Below, piece by piece: positions 23,426 to 35,335 of a stretch of DNA of 64,000 bases (the first letter of the stretch is position 1; each line of letters begins with the position of its first letter). The DNA is from Epiperipatus broadwayi. Taxonomy: Eukaryota > Onychophora > Udeonychophora > Euonychophora > Peripatidae. Below the pieces are notes generated by a model. That model ran no database searches. It was not told where the DNA came from and saw only the letters and a list, made by a program, of their open reading frames with translations. The position numbers and the translations under genes were made by a program. The stretch spans positions 248,001 to 312,000 of the forward strand of contig JAQFVV010000563.1 of the NCBI GenBank assembly GCA_028023455.1. Reading direction: 5' to 3'.

Positions 23426-25097
23426 GTAATGACTGAAACACAGGCTTATTCTAATATTTTATTTAAAAAGCAAAGATTAAAATGAATAGATTATATTAAC
23501 TGCTTTTATTAGGATTAAAAATAATTTTTATGCTCATTAATAAAAAAAATATTGTTATAAGGAAAGATTAGAAAGTCAAAACCTAACCTCTCACAAGGAA
23601 AAAATAGAACAAAACTAATATATATATTATATTAATTAAGAATACTCTAAAAACCGATGTTGAGAACGCATACATATTCGGTACGGTGGAAGGGTGAAAG
23701 AATGCGCACTTTTAGAAATGAAAATATAAATATAAAAAGGAAAGCAAAATAAATTTACAAAGATATATATATATTAATAATAATAATAAAAAGGAAGAAA
23801 AAGGAAATTGGATTTGCTATTTGATATTTTAGAAAAAAAAACTTTCAAAACAACAACAAAAAAATGTAAATGATGCCATAAAAGCGCATGAGGCTAACTA
23901 GTTTTTATAAAAATAAAATCGTATGCATTCATGCGCGTGTAGTATATTCTCCTGCAAATATACGTTATAGAGGTAGATATGCATAAATGCATGTGAGTAA
24001 TGTATTATATTTAAAAAATAACGCCCAGTATAGTATCTATTAAATTTAAAAGTAAATAAATACTAGAACATAATTTATTGGATATGGATTTTCCATATCA
24101 GATTAAATCCATAAAAATACATCTTACATAAAGTTTTACTTTTATCCCCGACATTTAAGCTCAGGCACAAAGATTACATGAACAGAGAAGCTTTATAATT
24201 TTATCATAAATATATGAAAAAAGTAAATATGTGTTTAGTAAAGAGAATTTTAGCAAAGTCAACAGTAAAATAAAGTTACTTTCAGAAATATTTCAATTTG
24301 CATGTATATATTTATGTATGGAATAACTGAATGAAATTGCATGAATATATATAGGCTTATAGCATTACAAAAATGTAATACTATAAACAAGATGATTAGA
24401 TGATCAAATTCCTCTAGTACTTTTCAACTATATTAAAAAACATCAAATAGCATTCTTTTTTTAACTACACCCACAACTCTAGAAAGAAGAAATATATTTT
24501 GAAATACTATTTACATTCTATATATGACAACAAACTCTTAACATGAAACTATTTTTACATTCCTACAACTAAAATACAGGTCTCAGTGTAAGTTTTTCAG
24601 ATTATAAAATTATAAGTTTAACAAATTAATCAATCCTTGAATATTAATTCAAGAATAAAGAATTAAAACTGTACTTTAAGTAGCAAAAAAATATTTAATT
24701 AATAAACTGGTTAGTAATATATATATAACACAATACATTCATGTTTATCCAATTGAGTTAAACAGTATAAAAATTAATCATGTTTTGAATAAATTTGTTT
24801 TAATATTTATAATTATTAAATATAATGAAATTAAATACTTTTAATGACAAAAAAAAAATATTAAAGAACTTATCTTTTCTTAATTACTTCTAAATTTTTA
24901 TTTCTTAGTTGAAAAGGCACTAACAATTCTTTTGTCTATATTTGAACATTTTATTTTTATAATTAAATCTGTTTTCTATATCATATATAAATAACCATTA
25001 CATTATTTATTACAAACATAAGCTGTCAAGTAACAGACATTGTAAAAGCTAATATTTGAACATTGTAAAATGGGAAAATTGAATATTAAACAGAGTT
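23426..25097. other. No gene seen
   Basis: AT-rich spacer. AAT microsatellite at about 23776-23790. No supported feature. Confidence 0.6.
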
Positions 25098-25220
25098 TTT
25101 TTTTTATTATCAAAAACAGGTTTATTCAACTATGTTTACAATAAAGAAAAAAAATTATAAAATAACATTAAATTTGGCAATACATTTATAAACCATTAAA
25201 TTACTTAATGTCCAATATTA

Positions 25221-27293
25221 TTAGGATTCCATGTGGAATTTACTATTAGGTGATGAGCTAACTTCCAATCTCTTTCTTTGATATCTTTTAATTTTTGTAA
25301 AAAAAATTAATGTTGGATCAGGTATAACAGATTTGAAGATTAGGAAGCATCTGACAAACCATAGACAGAAAGTGATGAAAGTTGCACTTCTTATAATTGC
25401 AAAATCCCCATAAGCAAAACCTTCTATGAGTGTGTTGATAATTGGATGTTTTGGTGTATAAATTTTATTAATCAATATTCTACAGCCCTGAAGAGAGGAA
25501 CAATCGTTGAAAATGTGAAATATGGTATCATCCTCCCTATGGCAGAGTGAGCAAACAGAGTCCAAAGATGAAAAACCTCTATACATCACAAGAAAGTGGC
25601 TTGTTGGAAGGGCATTGAGATTTAGCTTTAGAAGAAAGTCCAAATATTTTGGCTCTAGATTACATCTTTTATATATCTTTATAATGGCAAAGATTGTACA
25701 GGTGAGAATGCTATGATCTGGGATAATTGCTGAAAAAAAAGAAGATAGGCATCCAAATAACGAACTTTCATTGGTTTTATTTGAGTTAAAGGTGTGAGAA
25801 TTTTTGCAATATCAATTAAGACTTGTGTCAGCCAACCATCATTAATTGGAGGTGGAGTATCTGTAGGATGAATAGATAGAAAAGGTGAGTCATCAGGAAA
25901 AATCTCATTAAGTCTTGTAATGAGGTTATTTGATTTCTGTAGACAAAGAACATGAAGTGAATGCAGGGAACAAGCCATTAAGTCTTGTTGGTCTCTGCAC
26001 TCTTCTTAAGCTAATAGCAACAGTTTTACCCTTCCACATTAATCTAGAGCAAAGAGAGTTTATATTCTGGATAAATTTTGATGAGAATTTAATGAACGGC
26101 ATGTAGTAAGCAATTCTGGGGAACAGTAACATGTTGAGTAGGGCTGCTTTTGCAAATAATGATGTATAAACTTTTGAAAGTGAATCAGTTATTTTTTCTT
26201 GCAGAATTCATGATAGTGTCTTGTATTAATTTCCTCATTGCTGCATGAGAGAGACTCATTGGTAAGCCCAAAAATTTTTGCAGCATAGCTGTGAAAAGGG
26301 ATGGAATGGATTTTCCAGATGAAAGTCTCCATACAGCAGATTTTCTAAGGTTAAACGCAAGACCTGACTCTATGGTGAAATTGTCCATAATTTGAATTAG
26401 TTTCGGTATGAATTTTCTAGATGGTAAGAACACTGCCACATCATCCATGTAGGATATGTGCTGAATGGATTTATTGATTCCAGGAATGTACAATCCAGGA
26501 AGATTCATCTCTAAAGATTTAAGGAATGGATTTATATAGAGAATGAAGAGTAAGGGACTAAGAGGAGAACCCTGTGGAATCAACTTGGTAGGTGTGAATG
26601 AGTTTGAAATTTTTCCATTTAATGAAATTGCAATATGTCTGTTTAATAGAAGGTTAGTAATGATGTTCATTATACCTGTGGGAATGTTCAGACCACTTAG
26701 AAGATGTATTAGTTGAGGAATTCTGACTGAGTCAGAAGCAGCTGAAATATCAAGTTGGACAACTATTGGCTTTGACTTTTTATTTTTTTCTTGTATAATC
26801 CGTAATTAACCTGAATAGGCAGTGTGCCTTAGCTGTGGAACTACCTTTCTTTGCAAATTGAAAACTAGAGATAAAAGTCAGAATGAGATTTTGAATTTTA
26901 TCTTTGATAATTGCTTCAATCAGTTTAATAATCAATGGAGTCGTCGAGATTGGTCTAAGGTTCTCCAGAGGCGATGGGATAATAGCACTCTTAAGAAATG
27001 GGACCATCGCAATGGGATAGAGTTGATCAATTGTAAGGGGACCTGAGGCAAGTAGATCAATCATTCTACTCACTATTGGTATGAAGGCTTCAAGACGTTT
27101 GAACATAAATTTTGGTATTCAATGGATTCCAGGGTGTATTCTATCAGGCACGGATGAGAGTTTAGCTCTAATATCATCATTATATATACCATGAATTGTC
27201 TTACAAGAATATATAGATGTATCAAGCACCAAATTCTGTGAAACATCTACTAGCTTGCATTTATAATGATTTAAAATTTGCAAAATCATGCCA
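25221..27293 (-). pseudogene. LINE ORF2 C-terminus: reverse transcriptase and zinc domain
   Basis: Continues the endonuclease frame through about five frameshifts and one stop (near 27120). RT motifs in order: NLRPISTTPL (27106-26780 segment); after a slip in an A run, VVQLDISAASDSV with the motif A Asp; then PQGSPLSPLLF and ISYMDDVAVF (26670-26185 segment) with both catalytic Asp of YMDD. A thumb-like LLNMLLFPRIAYYM and an RRVQRP block follow. The 3' piece (25643-25221) has LNLNALPT followed by CSLCHREDDTIFHIFNDC, the zf-RVT type zinc motif. Several breaks lie in homopolymers, so some could be sequence errors. Confidence 0.8.
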
Positions 27294-28430
27294 TTACCCG
27301 AGAAAATTATTATTATTCACTGTGATTGCTGATGAAATTTTAGACTTACTTTGAAAACCCATAGCCCACCTTATATATCCCCTTGAGAAGTTATGAGGTT
27401 TAGAGAGGTAAAGCCTCGCCTTTTTAGTAGCCAGATAGTCTATTAGGATTTGGTGCGTCTCTACATATTGTTGCTTCAGGTCAATAATAACCTGTACAGA
27501 TGCTGGTGTTGGAGGTATATCTTTAAATGTTGTAATTAAGCTATCTGCTTTCTTAAGTAACCCAATCGGCCCTTTATTCTTTCTGGCGTAATGAGAAATC
27601 AAAGAACTAAGAATATTTATAAAAGCAAACCAAGATTCAGCTGGTGGAAGAGCTAGGATGTCTATTTTCTTGAAAAAAATATAAGCTTCAGAGATAATCG
27701 CCTCTGGTGTAGCAGATTTTAGCAAAATTCTTATTGTAGATTTAAGGTATACATAGGTTTGATTGGGTAGGTCTAATGTCAGATCAAGCATAATAGCATG
27801 ATGATCAGAGAAAGGTAATGGTTGTAAAGATGGATTGATGAAGAAGTGCAGTTCCAGAGAGTAATATAATAGGTCTATAAGAGAAGAAAATTTCTTTGTA
27901 TAAAATGAACATGCATCATGTGGGAAAAAACCCTGTGCACACATGAAATGAGAATTTAGAAGGTGTAAAAATTTTGAATTGAAACAGTCACAAGTTGAGT
28001 TCAAGTCTCCAAGAAGAATTGTAGGAAAAGAATTTGAGATAAGTCCTAAATTAATGAGATGTATTTGATTATGAATGAGCCCAAAATATTTGTTTAAGTA
28101 GAGAAAAACTACACTGAATTTGAAAGAGTTTATACAAATGGTTATAAAGATTAAATTAGAGTTTAAAAAGCTAATTCTGAAATTTTGTATCAGACATTGG
28201 AAAGGAATAAGAAGAGCAAACCCAGCTGATGGGCTATTAGATGTAGAATAATGAAAGTAGCCTAATCTGTGCAATTTATCAATTATCTTTTGATTTGAAT
28301 TAATATGTAATTTTGTCTCTCCCGAACAAACTAAATGAGGCAAAAACTTCTTTATCCAGTGAGCAAGAGCATCAACTCTTTTATCAGAGTTAAGCCCATG
28401 GACATTTAAGCCAGATATTTTTAATTTCAT
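27294..28430 (-). CDS. LINE ORF2 N-terminus: EEP (APE-like) endonuclease
   Basis: A 378-residue open frame starting at an ATG (28428-28430). The metal-dependent endonuclease/exonuclease/phosphatase motifs appear in order: LNVHGLNS near residue 8, SGETKL near 36 (catalytic Glu), LLGDLNST near 143 (GDxN), IDLLYYS near 185 and SDHHAIML near 207 (SDH motif). The enzyme would nick target DNA to prime reverse transcription. The frame ends at a TAA in GGGTAATGG. A +1 shift there continues into the RT region, so the real ORF2 was longer and is now broken. The intact domain implies a fairly young insertion. Confidence 0.8.
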   Translation of the reverse strand: MKLKISGLNVHGLNSDKRVDALAHWIKKFLPHLVCSGETKLHINSNQKIIDKLHRLGYFHYSTSNSPSAGFALLIPFQCLIQNFRISFLNSNLIFITICINSFKFSVVFLYLNKYFGLIHNQIHLINLGLISNSFPTILLGDLNSTCDCFNSKFLHLLNSHFMCAQGFFPHDACSFYTKKFSSLIDLLYYSLELHFFINPSLQPLPFSDHHAIMLDLTLDLPNQTYVYLKSTIRILLKSATPEAIISEAYIFFKKIDILALPPAESWFAFINILSSLISHYARKNKGPIGLLKKADSLITTFKDIPPTPASVQVIIDLKQQYVETHQILIDYLATKKARLYLSKPHNFSRGYIRWAMGFQSKSKISSAITVNNNNFLG

Positions 28431-28506
28431 TCAATATATATAAAGAAAAAAAGTTTAAAGAATTAGCTTGAGTCTAGATATTTTGTATATTTTAAAAAAA
28501 AACCAT

Positions 28507-29463
28507 TTAGAGTATGAGTGACAATTCTTCAATCTTATCATGTTTTTTATCAAGGTTATCTGTAATATTAATATTATGTTCAATATCCATAAGTTTTTGA
28601 GGAGTGACTTTTTTTGTAGAAATCTTGTCCATGCTTGAATTCCCTTTAGAAGTGATGTCAGACATCTGAGATTTAATTAATGTTAATTTCAGATTGTCAG
28701 CTTTAAGTTTGTTGCTCTTGACATTTGTTTTGCACAATTCATTTCCAGAAGAACTTTTATTTGAGTCTGACAAATCCTCAGAAGTCATTGAATGTGATTT
28801 TTCAATAAAATTCCTATTACCTCTTCCTGCCTTTCTTTTGGATTTTTGACGAGTATAAGAATTATTTGTTATCATAATTCCATCCGAATCAGAGTCCATT
28901 AAGTGTGCCTTGTTATCTATAATCATTTGCATGTCAGATTGTTGTTCTACAATATGGTTCTTTATAGGAAGTACAGGCATCAGAACTTCATGACTTTGTT
29001 CTTCTACAATATAGTTCTTTACAGGAAATATAAGCATCAGAACTTCATGAGCTTGAGGCTGTATAAATAATTCTGAAGGTGATTGTAATGTAGCAAGTAT
29101 ATTTTGATTTGAAGACCTATCACAGTTATGGAATTTGCTGTTTCTTCCCTTGCATTTAATGCAAATTCTAGCAGGGCAGTCTTTTATGATATGTGTTCTT
29201 AGATGGCATAGGAAACACTGTGGGGGAATACCCTGAAATGAAATTATAAGAGGAGCTGACTCTGCACAATGAATTGTAGGAATTGAAGTAGGAGACACAC
29301 CTTTAATCAGTGATAATTTAAATAGAGCAGAGTTTGTAATGACTTCAGTATCTGCCCTTTTTTCCAATATATATTTGAACTCTGAAATTGAACCATAAGG
29401 TTTTAATAATTTTTGGAGATCATGTTACCCGAAATTCAAATAACAGTTTCTTATATGGCCTGA
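28507..29463 (-). pseudogene. LINE ORF1, RNA-binding nucleocapsid-like protein
   Basis: Open to 29424 except for an in-frame TAA at 29425-29427. Upstream of the stop, residues continue in frame (RNCYLNFG), and after it comes HDLQKLLKPYGSISEFKYI. This resembles the degenerate RRM-like region that precedes the zinc knuckle in many LINE ORF1 proteins. A classical knuckle CFLCHLRTHIIKDC fits C-X2-C-X4-H-X4-C. A second, irregular Cys/His cluster (CIKCKGRNSKFHNC) follows. The rest is Ser/Lys/Asn-rich and low complexity, with two copies of a SHEVLMP-type repeat (EVLMLIFPVKN and EVLMPVLPIKN). The expected role is binding the element RNA in the ribonucleoprotein. No ATG is evident for the open segment. 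Confidence 0.7.
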
Positions 29464-29470
29464 TAAGAAG

Positions 29471-30010
29471 ATTACTGAGCTGTTCATGTTTACATTAACC
29501 ACTATTTTGTTGTTAATGATTTTAAGAGAATTTAGTAAAATGCTTTTCTGTAGAATATTATGACATTGAATTATAAGATACCTATTATTTGGGTGATTTA
29601 GCAATTGATAAATATGAGACCATAATTTTCCATATTTGATTAATTTTATCTATTCAAAAAGTTAGTAGAATGAAATATATATCTGACTTCCATTTTTTAA
29701 ATTCAAAAGAAATTTAGAATTAGTTATCATTGAAGAAAGAAAATATATATTAAAATTAAACATTAAATTTGTTATTAAAATTTAAAAACAATATCTTTGC
29801 CAGTATTGATAAAAAGCCATTTTTCTTAAATCAGTAAAATGGCTTCTGCTTTGCTATAATAAACTTCTAATAAAAAAAAAATCTAATTGTAGTCATGCAG
29901 GTTTTTGTTTTAAAATAAATATTTACCAAAAATATTACATAAATAACCTTAGATATGTAAATTAATTACTGAAAATTACAATTTTTCTTTATGAATATCA
30001 TGCTAAATCA
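29471..30010. other. No gene seen
   Basis: AT-rich spacer upstream of the LINE; a few hundred bases could include unrecognised LINE 5' UTR. Confidence 0.5.
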
Positions 30011-30130
30011 CAGGTTCCCAAACTTTTTCAGGGTACAGCCCCCTTTGCAAGACATAAATTTTGTAATGCTCCCCCCTCAGTATAACAGTTTTCCATGCTC
30101 AATCTGTTTGATATTTTGGATGTAAATAGC
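30011..30130 (+). mobile_element. hAT-like left terminus
   Basis: Begins caggttcccaaactttttca, close to a hAT terminus (CAGNGxTTCCCAAACTTTTTC), and is followed by a C-rich ccccctttgc block typical of these ends. No transposase was found next to it. A matching inverted end lies at 33600-33617, but the flanking 8-mers (ctaaatca and tgacaaac) do not match, so they may not belong to one insertion. Confidence 0.5.
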
Positions 30131-32156
30131 AATTAATAATACTGTACCAGATAATGCCTACCCCGCAATTCATAAGATGCACACAAGATATAACATGATG
30201 TTTCGGAATAAGCATCAACATAAACTCAATATCAATAACAAGAAGAAAAAAAAAAGAAAATTTAAAGTTATTAAATTTAGGTTTAAATGAGTGAAATCAA
30301 ATCAAAATCAATTATATTTCCTGATTTCTTCCTATCCAAAACTCTAATACCCTGTTAATTGATATCATGAAGTTTTAAACAGCATACCTTTGAAAGTCTG
30401 AACCTAAACCTCACCTTTATGTGCCACTTTTGAGAAGAAAAAACACTTTCAAAAAAAAAATAAGACTGACAACAAAAAAAAAAGAAAAGAAAAACAAATC
30501 AGCATGTCAATAAATTTTCAATAATCGCATAGAGATTACAAAAATAATAATAATAATTTCACACAAAGTAAGTTTCTATTTTCTCAAATAGAACAGTGTA
30601 TTAAATGCAAACAAATACATATATATATATATTGTAAGCATCTACCCATATTATTGTGCATAATTTATGCACGTATACGATCTCTCCCGCAGCTTCGAGT
30701 AAGTATATTTATGAGCATGGTTCAAACCCTATCTCAAGCACCAATCTTACACTTTGATAAGAATTATACTCACCGAAAACATAAATAAGGGTTCTGTACA
30801 TATATATCTAGGGTAGTGCATCCAGACTAGCTCAATCTCAAGGTCTGGGAAACATGGTCTAATGAGAGAACAAAGCAAAGACAATTCCCGATTATGTCAC
30901 ATATATCTACGTATACCACTCTATAATTTACCTGTTTATAAATCTATTACATTAGCCCAGAGGTTATAACAAAATTAAACTATATGCTACGCTAGTTATC
31001 ATTAAATTCTAAGTTTTATACACCTATATATATCTTAATGTTCATGCACACAACACATTTATTCTGATACACACATATATGAATCATATATATATATATA
31101 TATATATCAACGAAAGAGTGCAATTACACATCAGAGTTGTTTTTTAATGTTTTATTTTTTTTTTTATTTAAACAAATATTTATTACTGTATTTAATATAG
31201 AAGTAACATGAGTCCCTTCCTTACTACGCATTTATTGAACACATATATAGAGAAAAGGTCAATTTACCTTAATTACGATCGAATGTCCACATGGTCAAAG
31301 TTAACAGTCTGCACATTTATAATTCTAAAGAAATACTGGCCTTATTGATATTTGTTAATCCTAAGGATGGTAAACAGTCAGCAATGTGATATGCCAAATA
31401 GTTTATCATAGAGGTGGAGTAGATGATTTCACTCGCTAAAGAGATCCAAGCTGCATGTGCTTCGTCACCATTACACTGGATAATTTTTAAACAGCAAATT
31501 TCCATAAATCCGATTCAGGTGAGTTCTACAATAACAATCCAATTGGCCGGTCTAATGAAACCCACACTATTTAATTACCCCAACATTGTGATGGGAATAT
31601 TAATAAAACTTCTTAATTAATTACATGTTAATCCAATTCAAAATCCATGCCACGTCTTTTCTTTTCTAATTCTAATCACCACTCTACATTTTCGAGCACA
31701 AAATAGTTCTTTTCTTTTACACTCTTTAACCTCTTTTATTTCCTTATCTATTCGTACGCCGCTGACCAGATCTTCTATTGTTTCAGAATACCAACTCGAC
31801 CAGTTCTCAGACTTCTGGACGACAGAGTCATTAACTCAAACTGCCCGCAGCAATGAATTCATTCTATTTCTTATTTCTGTAGCTTTATATGCCCAATGGA
31901 TTCATTAAGAAACACGTGTTACTGCTAATATTATTAAATGTAGAACTTAGAACATTAACGAACAACAAAATATATATGTATAATCGATAACAAATTTATA
32001 CAACTCCCTATATAATTGCCTCTCATCAATCCCACATATAACCATTAATACACATATACACACTTTATAATAACACACATACAACTATATTTATATAAGC
32101 ATACAGACCATCCTTTAACAGATTGCGTGTTTAACAGATTGCGTGTTACTTTCACA
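30131..32156. other. No gene seen; mixed AT-rich and more complex sequence
   Basis: AT microsatellites at about 30622-30633 and 31086-31108. The region 31250-31870 has more balanced composition but no open frame over 65 codons with a recognisable domain. It could be decayed element interior between the hAT-like ends. Confidence 0.5.
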
Positions 32157-32285
32157 TCTTTGTAACAGGGTTCAAATGACTATTTATATATATCTTTTCG
32201 CATATAAATAGTCACTCAATATCAACATTCGCAATTAACACTCATCCCTTGTATTCGAACCCTGTCTGTTACTATATATACCTCA
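32157..32285. repeat. Short imperfect inverted repeat
   Basis: Outer arms gtaacagggttcaaa (about 32163-32177) and ttcgaaccctgtctgttac (about 32254-32272) pair. Inside them tgactatttatatata and tataaatagtca also pair. Just upstream is a direct repeat of acagattgcgtgtt (32117-32149 region). No known RNA matches by eye. Confidence 0.55.
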
Positions 32286-32289
32286 ACAC

Positions 32290-33599
32290 ACACAAGCATT
32301 CCAGAAATTAATTTGGTAGAACTGTTTTAAAGTAGAAAAATCAAGTAATAATTTATAGAGAAACAAAATAAGAATACAAATAATAATAAAAATATAATAA
32401 AATTTGTAGCAAAAGACAATGATAATAGATAAAAAAAATTATACTAGATAAAAAAAAATATACCATCTGGCTTCCTTCTGGTTTCTTTCCATTAACCATC
32501 TCCAGACTTAGTAACTTTTAAGTGCACTATAAATCATGACAACAAGGTGCTGAGGGCTTCCCTTCTTCACAGTAAAACAAACATTAAGGTGTTCATCAGC
32601 ATTAGCTAGCATCTGTGGCTAAATGACAGCAGCATAGGAGTCTGGCTGGGAGTTTACTTTATTAGCATTTTAATGATAAAATTTAGGCATTTTTATATTT
32701 CTCAGCTTACTCTAGACATCTTTATAATAATGACAGCAGCCAGCCAAGAGTCAATCATGCAATTCTGAACAGACTATAATTGGAGGATAGACTCAGCTCT
32801 GCCTCAATTCATAATGTTCTCCACTGCTTTAAACTATACTATTTCTCTTAGTTCAGCAAACTCTTGACTGCCCAGCAGGCAAAACATAGCAAGGAAAACA
32901 ATGAACTCAAAAGAGACCTTCCCATCACATGCTGAAACCCTTTTGCAGCACACCTATAACAATATAAATTGAGTACCCCCTTTCACTATTAGGGTTGTTA
33001 TCTCCAATTTCTTGAATAATTTTTGATATAGCTTTTTACATCTTTTTATCTTTCACTTCTTTCATTTTCCACTCACACCCTTTTAATTCCTCAAGGAGTT
33101 CCATTTAACTTATAGTTTCTAATTTTAATACAATGGAAATAGCTTTTCTATCTTAACAAAAGATTCAAAACAAAAAAAAAACTTGTCTCAGCTGATATTG
33201 GCCTTAAATTACTTTTTTTTTTTTTTTAACAAAAATATAATGCAAAGAATGACCACATCTATCTATTACTAAAATTTAAAATTAGCTATACAATAATAAC
33301 CTGAATTCCTTTTAATTTGTTAATAGAGAGCAAAGAACCTTCAAAAATGTGCAAAATATTTACAATCATTCTGACTATCCCCCTTTTTTAGATATTCTTG
33401 CACATAAACAATTTATAAAATAACCAAAAAATTGGCAAAATAATGTAAAAAAAATAGCTTAGCAATTTGAGAGCAAGTTAAAGCTGATAATTGGTGCATC
33501 TGGAGAAAAGACTAGACCATCTGAATGCCCCCAAATGCTTCTGAACCCACTATCACCCCTAGAAGTCTTCACTCCCCACTGGGGGCGGGGGCAGTATTG
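32290..33599. other. No gene seen; probable non-autonomous element interior
   Basis: Sequence at 32460-33000 is more complex than the surroundings but has no coding signal on either strand. It leads into the hAT-like right end. Confidence 0.45.
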
Positions 33600-33617
33600 C
33601 CCATTTTGGGAAACACT
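33575..33617 (-). mobile_element. hAT-like right terminus
   Basis: Inverted, the end reads cagtgtttcccaaaatgggc, a good hAT terminal match, preceded on the plus strand by a GC-rich ctgggggcgggggcag block. It could pair with the left end at 30011 (3.6 kb away) or mark another partial copy. Confidence 0.55.
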
Positions 33618-33978
33618 GTGACAAACAATCTTCTGAGGTTAAAATGAGACAGATCTGACTTCTTTGATATGCAAATAATATATTGTAATTCCCTGAAGGT
33701 CCATCTGATGGTGACATTTTCAGATTTTTTTTTCAATTAATAAATATAAAATAATTTATATGATAAATAAAACTGCACATAATAATCTAAGACTATAGAT
33801 AGGCTCAATACAACAAAGAAAAAATATAATGATCACATCACCATCATAATGCTCAAAACATACCAAAATAAGCAATTTATAGCTGCCAGTGAAAGACTTT
33901 AAATTAACAAATAAAATATAACTGAAAGAAAATTTTAAATATTTTAACTAAAATAAAGGTAAATATGTCCCGTCCCCC

Positions 33979-34070
33979 ATGTGTCATAGCATCAGTCAGG
34001 AAGCGAACCCGCTATTCCGGGACAACTGCCTGTAAAGCAGCTGTCACTGACCTCTCGACCACCAATGTTT
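33979..34070 (-). repeat. tRNA-derived SINE, copy 2
   Basis: Minus-strand copy close to copy 1 at 3.3 kb. A-box side ggtcgagaggtcagtgac, anticodon-like hairpin with loop tttacag, B box ggttcgcttcc at about 34000-34010, terminal catgg block. The extra bases between anticodon arm and B box look like a variable arm. It is not a functional tRNA because the acceptor stem fails. Confidence 0.8.
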
Positions 34071-34660
34071 GATATGTTTTGGAAAATTGGCACGATCAAA
34101 AATAAAAACAATCAACGTATTTTTTTTAAAAAAATAAGAAACTTTGTATCTCTACACTACTATGAGGATAAGACATATTTATCTTAAGTTATAAAAATAA
34201 CATCCCTATAAAGTGACATATGTTTCAGAAGTACAGGTAAATCCAAAGTTACAAATTATCATTTGACAAACAAAAGTATATTCACTGATGTTTACATTTA
34301 AAAAAGATTTTAAAATGTTTGTATTTTATCCATTTCATATAATGATTTTTGAAAAAAATTATGAGGACATGCAGTCATCAATTGTGAAGTTAAACTATAA
34401 GCACATTATTAAAAGTAAAGATGACATCATATTACAATCATTTTTTGATTTTATAATTATTATAACATCATCGATCTAATCAATATAGATTAAACTGAAA
34501 TTTGAAACTCTTAACTTGATAAAAATCAGACGTGTATTTTGCTGACTAATATTGATTGGAAATCTATATTGAAACTGTGAGCAGGTTTTTAAACCTGTTT
34601 GTCAGAAGAATCTAAGTCAAAGGCATAGATGAACTAACTATTAGAATATAATTGTGTTTA
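34071..34660. other. No gene seen
   Basis: AT-rich spacer; the frame at 34288-34479 has no domain. Confidence 0.6.
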
Positions 34661-35335
34661 TATGTGGGATTATTTCCACCATCCAATATGAGTATTGAAT
34701 GTCTTTAGAAAAATTTTAACTTTATTAAAATATTCCAAATACATTCAACTGTTACTAATAGCATAGAGCCTAAAAACGATTTACTCGCTGACGAAGAAGC
34801 TTCTAAATAAACAAAACAAATTTCGCTTAAAACTATTAAATGGGCCAAGTGCTTTCGAGGTTTGCCCTCATATTCATGGCCGACGAAAGTAATAAATCTT
34901 TACGTAGTGTTATTAAATAACAAATATGCAAATGTAAATGCAAATCAGTTTGACCATTTTCTTGAAATGGAAAAACACGTGTCGCGTCTATTGATAGAAT
35001 TGTTGTCGCAAACAATAAAGTACCCTCTTTGATCTTTCTTTTACAGTCGTTGGTTTCAGGGCATACAATCCTGGGATTGCCTGGTTCGAACACATGGCCA
35101 GTCTGCTTTTCATGTTCCAGAAATAGGTTAGTATATGCATAACTTTTGAAAGAGATATTATTTCCCCCTCTTCAAGTGTTGCTGGGCTGACCAGTGACAT
35201 TACTAGCATGGGAATTGCACCTAGACCCTTAGATCCTTGGAATATTACATTTAATGCTCTAACCACAATACTCATATTAGATTATGGAAATAGTCCAACA
35301 TAGAAATACAACTAAAACACCATCATCACAAACCT
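34661..35335. repeat. Chimeric SINE locus with internal foreign segment
   Basis: Left part (34661-34765): minus-strand SINE 3' half. Right part (35127-35335): a minus-strand SINE head and central block (ctcttcaagtgttgctgg, tctaaccacaat) directly followed by a plus-strand terminal block ending accatcatcacaaaccttc. Between them, 34766-35126 is unrelated sequence. The arrangement looks like a decayed head-to-head pair interrupted by an insertion or rearrangement. Confidence 0.65.
34766..35126. other. Unrecognised 360-bp segment inside a SINE
   Basis: More GC-balanced than its surroundings, with minus-strand open frames of 85 and 95 codons overlapping it (34836-35093 and 34988-35275). I recognise no domain. 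It may be a fragment of another element; no target duplication or terminal repeat is visible. Confidence 0.45.

Larger units (their letters stand above)
25098..29470 (-). mobile_element. Nearly full-length non-LTR retrotransposon (LINE)
   Basis: Minus-strand element. From 5' (high coordinate): ORF1 with a CCHC zinc knuckle, an EEP-type endonuclease, reverse transcriptase and a C-terminal zinc domain. The 3' end has an aataaa-type signal (gttgaataaacc, 25114-25125 region) and an A run at about 25098-25106. Reading frames are broken only a few times, mostly at A runs, so this is the youngest LINE in the window. Related 3' ends occur at 40.2-41.5 kb (minus) and 45.8-46.66 kb (plus). The clade is not certain: endonuclease plus RT plus zf-RVT domain suits a Jockey/I/L1-like architecture. 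The 5' boundary is estimated. Confidence 0.85.
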
